DNA of 64,000 bases from Vibrio hangzhouensis (GTDB lineage Bacteria; Pseudomonadota; Gammaproteobacteria; Enterobacterales; Vibrionaceae). Every line of letters starts with the position of its first letter. The stretch's first letter is position 1. The notes beneath the pieces were generated by a model. It saw only the letters and a program-made list of their open reading frames with translations, ran no database searches and had not been told where the DNA came from. The DNA lies in assembly GCF_900107935.1 (NCBI RefSeq), contig NZ_FNVG01000018.1, positions 32,307 to 96,306 on the forward strand, read 5' to 3'. The position numbers were made by a program, and so were the translations under genes. Below are positions 16,476 through 25,692 of the stretch, in pieces.

Positions 16476-17807
16476 CTAGACATTCAGCAACAGGAACTCT
16501 CTTTCCCAGGAGCTAATCACCTGGAAGAAGGTTTTGTATTCCTTACGCTTAATTGCCACGTAAGCGGACACAAATCGGTCGCCTAAGATCTCGCGCAGTT
16601 CGTCGCTGTTTTCCAGTTGAACCAAAGCATCTTCTAGCGTATGAGGTAAGGTAAACGGCTCCGTCGTCATGTCACCTGTGCTTTGCGCGGTCGGTGTAAG
16701 CTTTTTCTTCATCCCCAAATAACCACAAGCCAAAGTCAGTGCCATCGCTAGATAAGGGTTAGCATCGGCTCCCGCGTAACGGTTTTCTAAACGACGAGAG
16801 TTCTTGTCGGAGACCGGAATACGTAGCCCAACCGTACGGTTGTCCTCTCCCCACGCCACATTCGTTGGCGCAGAGTCACCAAACACCAAGCGGCGATAGG
16901 AATTCACATTTGGAGCAAAAAAGGCGATGGCCGCAGGGGTATACTTCTGCATCCCACCGATATAGTTCATAAACAGTTCGCTGTTAGAGCCGTCTTCGTT
17001 TGAAAACAGGTTTTTGCCTTTTGCGTCAACCAGACTCTGGTGAATGTGCATCGCACTGCCTGGTTCATCCTCCATCGGCTTGGCCATAAATGTGGCGTAC
17101 ACATCATGTCGTAGTGCCGCTTCTCGAACGGTGCGCTTGAACAAAAACACCTGGTCGGCACGATCTAAGGGTTCACCATGGTCGAAGTTCAGCTCCATTT
17201 GAGCCGCACCAGATTCATGAACTAACGTATCAACATCAAGATTCTGCGCCTCGCAATAGTCGTACATGTCTTCAAAGATCGGATCGAACTCATTCACAGC
17301 GTCAATGCTAAATGACTGACGAGCCGTTTCCGGCCTGCCGTTCCGACCAATTGGCGGCTCTAATGGGTAATCCCAGTCGAGGTTTTTTTGAACAAGAAAG
17401 AATTCAAGCTCCGGTGCCACAACAGGTTGCCAGCCTTCCTTTTTATAGAGATCCAGAACCCGACGTAACACAGCTCTGGGAGAGATATCTACGGGGTCAC
17501 CATTCACGGTGTAACAATCATGAATCACCTGTGCTGTTGGTTCTTTAGTCCAGGGAACGAAACGAATAGTATTCGGGTCTGGCTCTAACGCCATGTCCTT
17601 TTCCGTCAGGTCGATCATACTCTCATCATCGGGCCAGTCGCCTGTAACCGTCTGAAAAAAAACCACTTCGGGAAGACGCATTCCTCCTTCTCGAAGAAAT
17701 TTTTTGGCGGGCATAATTTTGCCCCTGGCGTTACCTGTGATGTCTGGTATCAGGCACTCTACTTCTGTGATCCTATTCTCTTCTATCCATTTCCTAATCG
17801 TTTCCAT
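16476..17807 (-). CDS. puuA: Gamma-glutamylpolyamine synthetase (glutamine synthetase family, PuuA-like)
   Basis: A 443-residue glutamine-synthetase-fold ligase. The N-terminal beta-grasp (1-110) is followed by the catalytic domain with APELEFFLV (metal-binding Glu), ESGAAQMELNF, MHIHQSL and NRTVGLRIP. PuuA joins glutamate to putrescine using ATP, which protects the amine for oxidation. AAGGA precedes the ATG. It is divergent from a second homologue at 18061; the 253-bp gap must hold promoters for both. The two copies may act on different polyamines. Confidence 0.85.
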   Translation of the reverse strand: METIRKWIEENRITEVECLIPDITGNARGKIMPAKKFLREGGMRLPEVVFFQTVTGDWPDDESMIDLTEKDMALEPDPNTIRFVPWTKEPTAQVIHDCYTVNGDPVDISPRAVLRRVLDLYKKEGWQPVVAPELEFFLVQKNLDWDYPLEPPIGRNGRPETARQSFSIDAVNEFDPIFEDMYDYCEAQNLDVDTLVHESGAAQMELNFDHGEPLDRADQVFLFKRTVREAALRHDVYATFMAKPMEDEPGSAMHIHQSLVDAKGKNLFSNEDGSNSELFMNYIGGMQKYTPAAIAFFAPNVNSYRRLVFGDSAPTNVAWGEDNRTVGLRIPVSDKNSRRLENRYAGADANPYLAMALTLACGYLGMKKKLTPTAQSTGDMTTEPFTLPHTLEDALVQLENSDELREILGDRFVSAYVAIKRKEYKTFFQVISSWEREFLLLNV

Positions 17808-18060
17808 AAATCCTTCTTTTTCGTCAGTTGAACAACGAATGTATCAATAAGCTCCCATTTAGCTTTGGCATCAAGCTGTACAATTGTCAAACAAATATGT
17901 TAATTATTTTGCAACTTTTGAGACAGTGATTAACATTTTATATACATTAGTGTTGTGTTTTACTGAACATTATGTCTATGGTTAAAAAGCAAACAACGCA
18001 CAGGCTAAATAGAAAATGCCTGAAACATATGGAAATGTTGAGGTAAGTGGAGGAGCCACA
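17808..18060. promoter_or_regulatory. Divergent promoter region between two puuA homologues
   Basis: AT-rich region without a convincing ORF. It holds TACTGAACATTATG near 17962-17978, which shares TGAACA with the candidate PuuR box at 3828-3842. A purine-rich ribosome-binding site (GGAGGAG near 18048) lies 6-8 nt before the GTG at 18061 and argues for that start. Confidence 0.45.
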
Positions 18061-19455
18061 GTGGAAACAAGTCAACTTTCAAACAGTGCTGACAACATCG
18101 AGCCGCTGCAGACCAGTCACGAAAAACTAACAATTGAACGATTTATCGAACAGCATCCCAGTGTCACCACGCTCGATCTGATTCTGTTTGATATGAACGG
18201 CGTTGTGAGAGGAAAACGTGTCCCGGTCTCTCAACTTAACAAAGTTCTCGATCAAGGTATCTGTCTTCCTGCTTCTGTTTTCGCCCTCGATATATGCGGT
18301 GAAACGGTAGAAGAAACTGGCTTGGGGTTTGAAAAAGGTGACGGTGACCGAATTTGTCGCATGGTCGCCAGCTCTTTGACCACAACGCCTTGGCAAGAGA
18401 ACAGTGCCCAAGCCATTGTGACCATGTACGAGCCTATTACTCACCAACCGTTTTTTGCTGATCCTCGCCATGTGTTGGAAGATCAATTAGCCAAATTCAG
18501 TGCCAAAGGTCTCAATCCTTGCGTTGCAGTGGAGTTGGAGTTCTATCTGCAAGATTTAGAACCTGACGAAGCGGGCAATCCTCAGCCTCCGCTTATGCCT
18601 ATCAGTGGTGAGAGGATGACACAAACTCAGGTCTATTCATTGGAAGAACTGGACGAGTTTAAAGCGTTTCTTGATGAAGTGATCTCGACATGCGAACAAC
18701 AGAACATTCCAGCAGACAACATCACTGCGGAATACGCACCCGGTCAATTTGAGGTGAACTTAAAACACACCAACGATGTTCTTCTGGCCTGCGATCAGGC
18801 CATGCTACTCAAACGTGTGGTGAGAGCGGTCGCCAAGAAACACGGTTTTTATGCCAACTTTATGGCCAAGCCCTATACCGAATATGCTGGAAACGGCTGC
18901 CACATCCACATCAGCTTGCAGGACAGTCATGGAAATAATGTTTTCGGTGAAAATGAACAGCTGCTGCTGAACGCGATTGCCGGTGTACTGGCTCATCTCG
19001 AAGACAGCATGGCGATATTCGCCCCTAATGCCAACTCCTACCGCAGGCTGCAACCCAATATGTTTGTTCCGCTTCACGCGACCTGGGGTTGGGATAACCG
19101 CACTGTTGCCGTTCGTGTACCGGCCAGTGGCATCGCTGACAAACGTATCGAGCATCGTCTTTCCGGTGCAGACGTGAATCCCTATCTGACTGTCGCGGTT
19201 CTGTTAGCCTCAATACTAGATGGGCTTGAAAACGAACTTACGCCGCCAGCTCCTATCGAAGGAGACGCGTCACTTTTAGAGCTTCCCATGCTTCCCATTT
19301 CCTGGGACATGTCTTTGCATGAATTTGAGAACAGTCAGTTTATGAAAAACAGCTTTGGGGAGGAGTTTTGTAAAGTCTATCTGGCCAATAAAAAGCATGA
19401 ACAAGCACGCTTTTCTGCACAAGTCTCTCCTCTGGAATATAAATGGTATAAATAA
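18061..19455 (+). CDS. Gamma-glutamylpolyamine synthetase homologue (glutamine synthetase family)
   Basis: A 464-residue glutamine-synthetase-family ligase read from a GTG start at 18061, which has GGAGGAG directly upstream. The ATG at 18016 adds 15 residues but lacks a site. Catalytic motifs are present: VELEFYLQDL, EYAPGQFEVNL, CHIHISLQD and NRTVAVRVPASG. It is diverged from the 16476-17807 copy, with a different N-terminal region, so it is not a recent duplicate. It is followed 14 bp later by a PuuB-like oxidase, making a glutamylation and oxidation pair. Substrate may be putrescine, diaminopropane, cadaverine or an ethanolamine-like amine. Confidence 0.82.
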   Translation: METSQLSNSADNIEPLQTSHEKLTIERFIEQHPSVTTLDLILFDMNGVVRGKRVPVSQLNKVLDQGICLPASVFALDICGETVEETGLGFEKGDGDRICRMVASSLTTTPWQENSAQAIVTMYEPITHQPFFADPRHVLEDQLAKFSAKGLNPCVAVELEFYLQDLEPDEAGNPQPPLMPISGERMTQTQVYSLEELDEFKAFLDEVISTCEQQNIPADNITAEYAPGQFEVNLKHTNDVLLACDQAMLLKRVVRAVAKKHGFYANFMAKPYTEYAGNGCHIHISLQDSHGNNVFGENEQLLLNAIAGVLAHLEDSMAIFAPNANSYRRLQPNMFVPLHATWGWDNRTVAVRVPASGIADKRIEHRLSGADVNPYLTVAVLLASILDGLENELTPPAPIEGDASLLELPMLPISWDMSLHEFENSQFMKNSFGEEFCKVYLANKKHEQARFSAQVSPLEYKWYK

Positions 19456-19469
19456 ATTAAGGACACACG

Positions 19470-20747
19470 ATGAAAGTTAACCACACAGACTCTTACTACG
19501 CAGCATCGAAAAATCAGGATTTCGATTTTCCCAGACTTGAGGGAGACCATGTTGCCGATGTCTGTGTGATAGGCTCTGGAATCACCGGAGCCACTGCAGC
19601 ACTAGAGCTTGCTAACAAAGGGTTTAAAGTCATTGTGTTGGAAGCCAATCGAGTTGGTTGGGGCGCATCTGGCCGCAGTGGCGGTCAGGCCATTTTTGGC
19701 TGGGCGTCGGAGCAGCATACGTTGGAGAGGCTGGTCGGAAAGTCTGATGCAAGAAAACTCTGGGATATCTCAGTTGAAGCACTGGCGCTGACCAAATCGA
19801 ACATCGCTAAATACAATATTGATTGTGACTGGCGAGACGGTATGGTGCACGTTGGTGTAAAACCACGCCATGATAAAGAACTTCAGGCCTGGTATGACGA
19901 CCTGACCCAGAATTACGACTACGATTCTCTGGAAATGTGGGATCGCGAACAAGTACACGATCGCATTGCCAGCTCTAAGTATACCTCCGGCATGTTTGAC
20001 AGTAATAGTGGTCATCTGCACCCACTGAACTACACATTAGGCCTGGTCAATGCGGCTAAACTGGCTGGCGCAGAGTTTTACGAAGACAGCGGCGTTCACA
20101 AAATTGAACACGGAGATCCGGCGACACTTTACACCCAGCAAGGTCAAGTCAAAGCTAATCATGTCATTTTAGCCTGCAACGCCTATATGGAAGGGCTGGA
20201 ATCCAAACTGGAAAACAAAGTAATGCCAGTGGGCACGTATATTTGTGCAACTGAACCTTTAGGTGAGGACGTCACAGGGGCTCTGATGAAAGATCATATT
20301 GCCGCTTGCGATATTAACTTCGTACTTGATTATTTCCGTTGCTCCGGTGACCACCGCATGCTCTTTGGAGGCAGAGTCAGTTATTCTGGTGTCGCGCCGT
20401 TCAATCTTGAAAAAGCCATGGGCGGACGCATGGTCGATATCTTCCCTCAGTTATCTGATGCAAAAATCGATTACGCCTGGGGTGGGAATGTCGCCATTAC
20501 CATGAACCGAGCCCCGCACTTTGGACGCCTGAAACCAAACGTCTACTTCGCGCAGGGATTCTCAGGGCACGGCATCGCGGCAACCGGAATGGCGGGAACC
20601 TTAATGGCAGAATGTGTGGCCACCACCGCTGAACGCTTCTCCATTTTCGACAAGATACCCCATATGCCCTTCCCTGGCGGTCGATTACTCAGAACTCCAG
20701 CCCTCGTGCTAGCCATGTCCTACTACAGAGTCAGAGATCTTCTATAG
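19470..20747 (+). CDS. puuB: FAD-dependent gamma-glutamylputrescine oxidase (PuuB-like)
   Basis: A 425-residue DAO-type flavoprotein. The Rossmann FAD motif (VIGSGITGATAALELANKG, about 34-52) ends with the ribose-binding Glu in VLEA, and WGASGRSGGQ follows. The C-terminal FAD-contact motif is GFSGHGIAATGMAG. PuuB oxidises the free amine of gamma-glutamylputrescine to an aldehyde, releasing ammonia and peroxide. AGGA precedes the ATG. The gene is coupled with the synthetase upstream, and its product would feed a PuuC-type dehydrogenase such as 4541-6025. Confidence 0.85.
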   Translation: MKVNHTDSYYAASKNQDFDFPRLEGDHVADVCVIGSGITGATAALELANKGFKVIVLEANRVGWGASGRSGGQAIFGWASEQHTLERLVGKSDARKLWDISVEALALTKSNIAKYNIDCDWRDGMVHVGVKPRHDKELQAWYDDLTQNYDYDSLEMWDREQVHDRIASSKYTSGMFDSNSGHLHPLNYTLGLVNAAKLAGAEFYEDSGVHKIEHGDPATLYTQQGQVKANHVILACNAYMEGLESKLENKVMPVGTYICATEPLGEDVTGALMKDHIAACDINFVLDYFRCSGDHRMLFGGRVSYSGVAPFNLEKAMGGRMVDIFPQLSDAKIDYAWGGNVAITMNRAPHFGRLKPNVYFAQGFSGHGIAATGMAGTLMAECVATTAERFSIFDKIPHMPFPGGRLLRTPALVLAMSYYRVRDLL

Positions 20748-20772
20748 GCAACCATGTCACTCGCTTATTACC

Positions 20773-20802
20773 AAAGCCAGCAATCATTTTGCTGGCTTTT
20801 TT
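20773..20802 (+). terminator. Rho-independent terminator
   Basis: Stem AAAGCCAGCA and its complement around a 7-nt loop, followed by six T residues. It ends the puuA-puuB transcript before roxA. Confidence 0.9.
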
Positions 20803-20840
20803 GTTAGAATCTCGCTGCCTTCAAATCAACAGACCGAATT

Positions 20841-21968
20841 ATGTATAAACTCACTTTCTCTCTCGACGACTTCCTTTCCAATTATTGGCAAAAACAGCCC
20901 ACGATCATCAAAGGCGGTTTTGCCAACTTCCAGGATCCTATTACACCGGAAGAACTGGCGGGTCTGACAATGGAAGAAGAAATCGACTCACGTTTTGTCT
21001 CAAATCTGAATGATAACTGGAGCGCAGAGCATGGCCCTTTCGATCAACAAAAGTTTGAAACACTTGCCCCGTCAAACTGGTCGTTCATTGTTCAGGCTGC
21101 AAATCATTGGCATGCTGGTGCTGCAGAGCTAGTAACCCCCTTCAAGCAAATACCTCAATGGCTGTTTGACGATTTAATGATTAGCTATTCGGTCGAAGGG
21201 GGTGGTGTTGGGCCTCATATTGATCAATACGATGTGTTCATTATTCAGGGAATGGGAAAACGTCATTGGCGAGTGGGTGCAAAGGACACAGGTCAATACA
21301 AAGAGACGCAGCGCCACGAGGCGCTACGCCAAATCGAATCTTTTGACGCCGACATTGATCAGGTTCTTGAACCTGGTGATATTCTGTATATTCCACCAGG
21401 CTTCCCACATGACGGTTATGCGTTAGAACCCTCACTGAGTTATTCCATTGGTTTCCGCTCGCCAAAAGAACAAGAGTTGATCAGCAACTTTGCCGACTAT
21501 GTACTGGCACACGACATGGGCGATGCCCATATGCATAAACCTGAGCTTGGAACACAGGCCAATCAAGGTGAGATTTCAACCAGTGACCTCGACACTCTGT
21601 CAGCCATGTTACGAGCACAACTTGATAATCAAACCATCGTGAAAGACTTCATCGCTTGCATGCTCAGCCAGTCCAGACACCAACTCAATATCATTGAGCC
21701 GTCACCAAAATGGACCTCAGAAGAGGTTGCCGAACATCTGGCAAACGGTGGAGAATTTTACAAAGTATCGGGACTGAGAGCTCTGATTCATGAAGACGAA
21801 CCTAATGTTGTCTACATCAATGGTGAAGTATTCAAGGTTCCTGAAAACCTGACCCCTCTCGTCTCTCAGTTGACCAATACCGAACAAGTCTCTGATGCAG
21901 AACTGTCTCCGCAAGGAGTTTCTCTACTCACAGACCTAATCAATAAAGGATACTGGTATTCAGAATAG
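20841..21968 (+). CDS. roxA: Ribosomal oxygenase RoxA (YcfD), L16 arginine hydroxylase
   Basis: A 375-residue Fe(II)/2-oxoglutarate oxygenase of the ROX cupin family. The iron triad is His126-x-Asp128 (GPHIDQYDVF) and His190 (PPGFPHDGY). The C-terminal part has the helical dimerisation region and winged-helix-like domain of YcfD. RoxA hydroxylates an arginine of ribosomal protein L16. Length agrees with E. coli YcfD (373). It looks monocistronic, with a terminator upstream and no close partner, so it is a housekeeping gene next to the polyamine block. Confidence 0.92.
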   Translation: MYKLTFSLDDFLSNYWQKQPTIIKGGFANFQDPITPEELAGLTMEEEIDSRFVSNLNDNWSAEHGPFDQQKFETLAPSNWSFIVQAANHWHAGAAELVTPFKQIPQWLFDDLMISYSVEGGGVGPHIDQYDVFIIQGMGKRHWRVGAKDTGQYKETQRHEALRQIESFDADIDQVLEPGDILYIPPGFPHDGYALEPSLSYSIGFRSPKEQELISNFADYVLAHDMGDAHMHKPELGTQANQGEISTSDLDTLSAMLRAQLDNQTIVKDFIACMLSQSRHQLNIIEPSPKWTSEEVAEHLANGGEFYKVSGLRALIHEDEPNVVYINGEVFKVPENLTPLVSQLTNTEQVSDAELSPQGVSLLTDLINKGYWYSE

Positions 21969-22279
21969 GTCTGTAAAGCCATCACATTGCTCGCTGCGAA
22001 GGACGCACCTTCTCTGCGAGCAAAATCGCTAAACATACATCACGAACTGCACACATCTTTCCTAGGATAATGACCATTTTTTGCCTGCGTTTCGAAAATG
22101 CATTAGATAAATTAACACTAGGATTAGCAGAGCTATATCTATTATTGAAGCTCTTTCACAGATATATATTTTGTTACTTTTGGTTTCCCTAAATACATAT
22201 TCCAATTGACCACGATCATCTCTCTAGCACATCAAATTCCTCAGACTATGCACACTGTTCCACAAACTAAGGTTGTCAT
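21969..22279. other. Intergenic region downstream of roxA
   Basis: A long imperfect hairpin (21987-22002 pairing with 22008-22023, two mismatches) stands 18 bp after the roxA stop but lacks a T run. The rest is AT-rich promoter-like sequence before yjiH. I see no ORF or recognisable operator. Confidence 0.4.
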
Positions 22280-23017
22280 ATGTCTGATACAACGAAAGAA
22301 CGTAAGGTAACGATAGGAAGCTACATTGCCCTGGCTTTTGCTATCGTGTTTTTCTCTGGTTTACTCCAGTCCAACGAATGGTACGGAGTTTTCGACTTCA
22401 CTACTTTGAATGGCGCATTTGGTCAGGTGGCACACAATGTCACTGAAACCGAGGCGGGCGTTCAAGCAGCAACGACCTCCTTTCGCGGTGTAGGCGGCAG
22501 CGGTGCCCGGGACGGTTTCATTTTTGCCCTCACGTTGATCCCGACCGTGATGTTTGCACTGGGGATGATTAACGTTCTGGAGCATTACGGTGCTCTGGAT
22601 GCGGCTCGTAAACTTCTCTCTCCCCTTCTTCGTCCACTAATGGGCATCCCGGGTAATTCGGGCCTGGCTCTTATCGCTTCACTGCAGAGCACCGATGCCG
22701 GCGCGGCAATGACCCGTCAACTGAAAGACGAAGGCCATCTTAGCAAACGAGAGACCGATGTCTTTACCATGTTCCAGTTCACTGCAGGTGCTGCCATCGT
22801 GAACTTCTTCTCTTCGGGTGCGGTACTGTTCACTTTGACTATGATGGATGGTTCTCTGGCCGTCTCTTCATCAATTGGCCTGGCGGTAGCCGTGATGTTC
22901 TTGTTTAAATTTGTAGGGGCGAACCTGTTCCGCTTGTACCTGAACATCACTGAAGGCAAAGAAGACAAAACAGGCAAAGATGAACCATCTCTAGCTAAAC
23001 AGGGGGCCGCATCATGA
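22280..23017 (+). CDS. yjiH: YjiH-family nucleoside-recognition-domain membrane protein
   Basis: A 245-residue inner-membrane protein with about six hydrophobic segments (near 14-32, 82-100, 115-135, 167-200). It has the Gate/nucleoside-recognition-domain features ASLQSTDAGAAMTRQL and MFQFTAGAAIVNFF. E. coli YjiH is a putative transporter of the SpmA-like group; function is not established. The stop overlaps the next start by 4 bp, so it forms a two-component membrane pair with the YjiG homologue. Confidence 0.82.
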   Translation: MSDTTKERKVTIGSYIALAFAIVFFSGLLQSNEWYGVFDFTTLNGAFGQVAHNVTETEAGVQAATTSFRGVGGSGARDGFIFALTLIPTVMFALGMINVLEHYGALDAARKLLSPLLRPLMGIPGNSGLALIASLQSTDAGAAMTRQLKDEGHLSKRETDVFTMFQFTAGAAIVNFFSSGAVLFTLTMMDGSLAVSSSIGLAVAVMFLFKFVGANLFRLYLNITEGKEDKTGKDEPSLAKQGAAS

Positions 23018-23481
23018 GCGAAGTGAAAGCAAAAAAACCTATGGTTACTGACATCTTCGTTGAAGGTGCGAAAAAGGGCTGGGTCATTGCGACTACTTCT
23101 ACTGTACCTAATGTGTTGATGGCATTCGTCATCATCAAAGCGCTGCAAATCACTGGAGCTTTAGATGCGATGGGGGCCATATTCTCTCCCGTTATGGCCG
23201 TGTTTGGCTTACCCGGTGAAGCAGCTGCGGTACTGATCGGCGCATGGATGTCAATGGGTGGTGCCGTCGGCGTGGTGATTACCTTGTTTGATCAGGGCAT
23301 TCTCAATGGCACACACATCGCGATCCTGGCTCCAGCTATCTACCTTATGGGCTCTCAGATTCAATATATGGGTCGCATCATGGGGCCAATTGGAACCGAA
23401 GGTCGCTATATTCCGGTTATGATTGCTATCTCGGTACTGAATGCATTTGGCGCAATGTTCTTGATGAACATTTTAGTTTAG
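23014..23481 (+). CDS. yjiG: YjiG-family membrane protein
   Basis: A 155-residue membrane protein of the SpmB-like nucleoside-recognition group with about four hydrophobic segments. The segment GEAAAVLIGAWMSMGGAVGVV recalls the pore signature of this group. It overlaps yjiH by 4 bp. In E. coli yjiHG sit beside iadA (isoaspartyl dipeptidase); no such gene is present here. Substrate is unknown. Confidence 0.82.
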   Translation: MSEVKAKKPMVTDIFVEGAKKGWVIATTSTVPNVLMAFVIIKALQITGALDAMGAIFSPVMAVFGLPGEAAAVLIGAWMSMGGAVGVVITLFDQGILNGTHIAILAPAIYLMGSQIQYMGRIMGPIGTEGRYIPVMIAISVLNAFGAMFLMNILV

Positions 23482-23508
23482 AAGTCCTGGGGGCCTAAAG
23501 ACAGAATT

Positions 23509-23540
23509 AAACGCCCTTCAGTTTGAAGGGCGTTTTTTTT
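23509..23540. terminator. Terminator between yjiG and the chemoreceptor gene
   Basis: A perfect 12-bp stem (AAACGCCCTTCA and its complement) with a 3-nt loop is followed by eight T residues on the plus strand. The T run touches the stop codon of the convergent chemoreceptor gene. Confidence 0.92.
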
Positions 23541-25536
23541 AGACTTTGAAACTGGCGACTTGAGATTGGAGCTGTCCTACATTTTGCGTGACTTGCTCCG
23601 TAGTTTGGTTTGCTTCTCTTGATTGTTCTGCGACCGACTTGAGAGACTCATTAATATTGTTGACCAATTTCGAGATCGATTGTGTGGCGACCGCTTGTTG
23701 CTCGGCAGTGGCCGCGAGACTGGCCATCTGATCGTTAACCAGTTCGACTTGCTTCCCTGAAGACTGAATACGTGACAGGGCTCCACTGGTTTGACTCATC
23801 GCTTGCGACGCAATGGTCGTGCCTTCTTTGATCTGCTCGACTACCCTGCCAGTGGAAGAGCGAATGGCCTGAATGATCGTGTTGATTTCTGTTGTTGACT
23901 CTGTCGTGCGACTTGCCAACATACGTACTTCATCCGCAACTACAGCAAACCCGCGCCCCTGCTCACCAGCCCTGGCTGCCTCAATCGCAGCATTCAACGC
24001 CAACAAGTTGGTTTGTTCCGCCAGTCCCTCGATGACTTCCGTCACTTTGCCAATCGCCTGACTTTCATTGTTCAATTGCTCAACCAACTGTTGTGTCGTC
24101 TCGATGGCCGTGACCATAGAAATCATATTGTTGTGGTTATTAGTCAGTTCCTCTTCACCTGAGACAAGCTCTTGCTTTGCGTCAATCAACGCAGTTGAAG
24201 AAATCTGAACCTGGCTCGCTGTTTGCTCTGCGCCCACCGCAACTTCAGATAAAGAATGCCCAATTTCATCTACATGAGCTGACTGCAGCTCTACCTGACT
24301 GTAACTCTGTCGGCTATTTTGGGTCAGTTCTTTCATCCTGTGCTCGACAACCTGAACACTCTGAGTCACTTGACCAACCAAATGAGACAAAGACTGATTC
24401 ATAGCGTTGATTGAGTGCGTAAGCTCTGAAAGTTCGTCGCTGCCTGTGACCTCAAGAGGTTCACTAGACACGTCGCCATTGGCGATAAGGTGCGCGCGGT
24501 TAGCTATCTTAGATATACGAGTGCCAATCTGGTGACCCAACACTTGAGAGACAATAACAGCCGCTATAAGGAAAACAACACAACCCAATGCCAACACCAT
24601 CATCAGAGTTGTAACGCTGCGGGTAAGGCTTTGTTCCGTCGACAGTGCATTTTGCTGCTGGAATGACACAATCGCATTAAGCTCATCCTGAACCTGTTTG
24701 ATGGCAGGAAGCAAAGATTCTGCCATCAGACGATTGGACTGATTCCAATTGTCCGATTGTCTAAGTTCAATCACTTGATTTGCTAAAGGTACATACAGCG
24801 ACTTCATTTCATTAAACAATGACCATAAGCTCTGGTCACTGTCACTCAGATAATCCAGTTTGTAGCCGATTTGAGTTACCACGTTTTGGTGATGTTTCAT
24901 CAAATCATGGTATTTATCGAGATAATCCGACGCACCGTACTGCAAGTAGTCACGTAGTGACGCAAGAGCATTGGCGAGCGAGTTGTAGGCATCGGCATAG
25001 AGTTTGAACAGACGCTTGCGATCTCCACCTTCGGTTCGTCCTGCCTCATCATTAATCAGCCCCTGAAGTTGGTCTAGAGCCACTTCTGCTATTGGAGCTG
25101 CTTCATTAATAAAAAGAGTATGGGCTGGCAGGTTTTCATCCGAATGACCCAAAGACAAAATTTCACTGGCAGTGGAACGAATCGCCGTCCAGCTTTCACT
25201 GATTGTCTGATATTGCTCGGCTGTGATTAATGACTCCAGGCTAATCAATTGCACATCGACGTTATCGATATGCCCCAACACTTGGCTCTGGTACTGGCTC
25301 ACCTGTTCTTCCGACCCCACCAGCAACAGATAGCCACGTAACTCTGAAACGGTAGTCTGAAGTGACTGTCCAAACTGGCGGCTGGCATCCACGGTTGGCA
25401 AGTCGTTCAGTAATAACGACTGCGTTTCCGTCTGTAATCCCTGCACACTTCGATAGACAAATAGTGACGAGACGATAAAAAGTACACCAAGCGTCAGAAA
25501 ACTGATTCTGAGCTTACCTGATATCGAGAGCTTCAT
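23539..25536 (-). CDS. Methyl-accepting chemotaxis protein
   Basis: A 665-residue chemoreceptor. A first transmembrane segment (about 10-30) is followed by a helical periplasmic sensor (about 31-310). A second membrane segment (about 311-335), a HAMP domain (about 336-390) and the signalling domain follow. The hairpin tip EGLAEQTNLLALNAAIEAARAGEQGRGFAVVADEVR is fully conserved (shown in parts: IEGLAEQTNLLALNAAIE then AARAGEQGRGFAVVADEVR). The ligand is unknown. It lies next to a LysR regulator and the glucanase genes, so glucan-derived sugars are one possible cue. No CheR-binding pentapeptide is seen at the C-terminus. Confidence 0.92.
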   Translation of the reverse strand: MKLSISGKLRISFLTLGVLFIVSSLFVYRSVQGLQTETQSLLLNDLPTVDASRQFGQSLQTTVSELRGYLLLVGSEEQVSQYQSQVLGHIDNVDVQLISLESLITAEQYQTISESWTAIRSTASEILSLGHSDENLPAHTLFINEAAPIAEVALDQLQGLINDEAGRTEGGDRKRLFKLYADAYNSLANALASLRDYLQYGASDYLDKYHDLMKHHQNVVTQIGYKLDYLSDSDQSLWSLFNEMKSLYVPLANQVIELRQSDNWNQSNRLMAESLLPAIKQVQDELNAIVSFQQQNALSTEQSLTRSVTTLMMVLALGCVVFLIAAVIVSQVLGHQIGTRISKIANRAHLIANGDVSSEPLEVTGSDELSELTHSINAMNQSLSHLVGQVTQSVQVVEHRMKELTQNSRQSYSQVELQSAHVDEIGHSLSEVAVGAEQTASQVQISSTALIDAKQELVSGEEELTNNHNNMISMVTAIETTQQLVEQLNNESQAIGKVTEVIEGLAEQTNLLALNAAIEAARAGEQGRGFAVVADEVRMLASRTTESTTEINTIIQAIRSSTGRVVEQIKEGTTIASQAMSQTSGALSRIQSSGKQVELVNDQMASLAATAEQQAVATQSISKLVNNINESLKSVAEQSREANQTTEQVTQNVGQLQSQVASFKV

Positions 25537-25692
25537 CCTTAAACCTCTGAGTAATTCTGACTAACTTGTCACTATATCGGCAATCACCGTCAAAATTAAA
25601 CAAATTGTTTTACTTTTTGTTGCTAAGTCTTTGCGAAGGTTAGTATTTGTACTTAGTATTATCTAATCAGCACGCAGTAGTGGACTTCCGTT

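Noticed and set aside
21987..22023. Hairpin after roxA as a rho-independent terminator
   Set aside because: The stem has two mismatches and no T run on either strand, so it is described only as intergenic structure.
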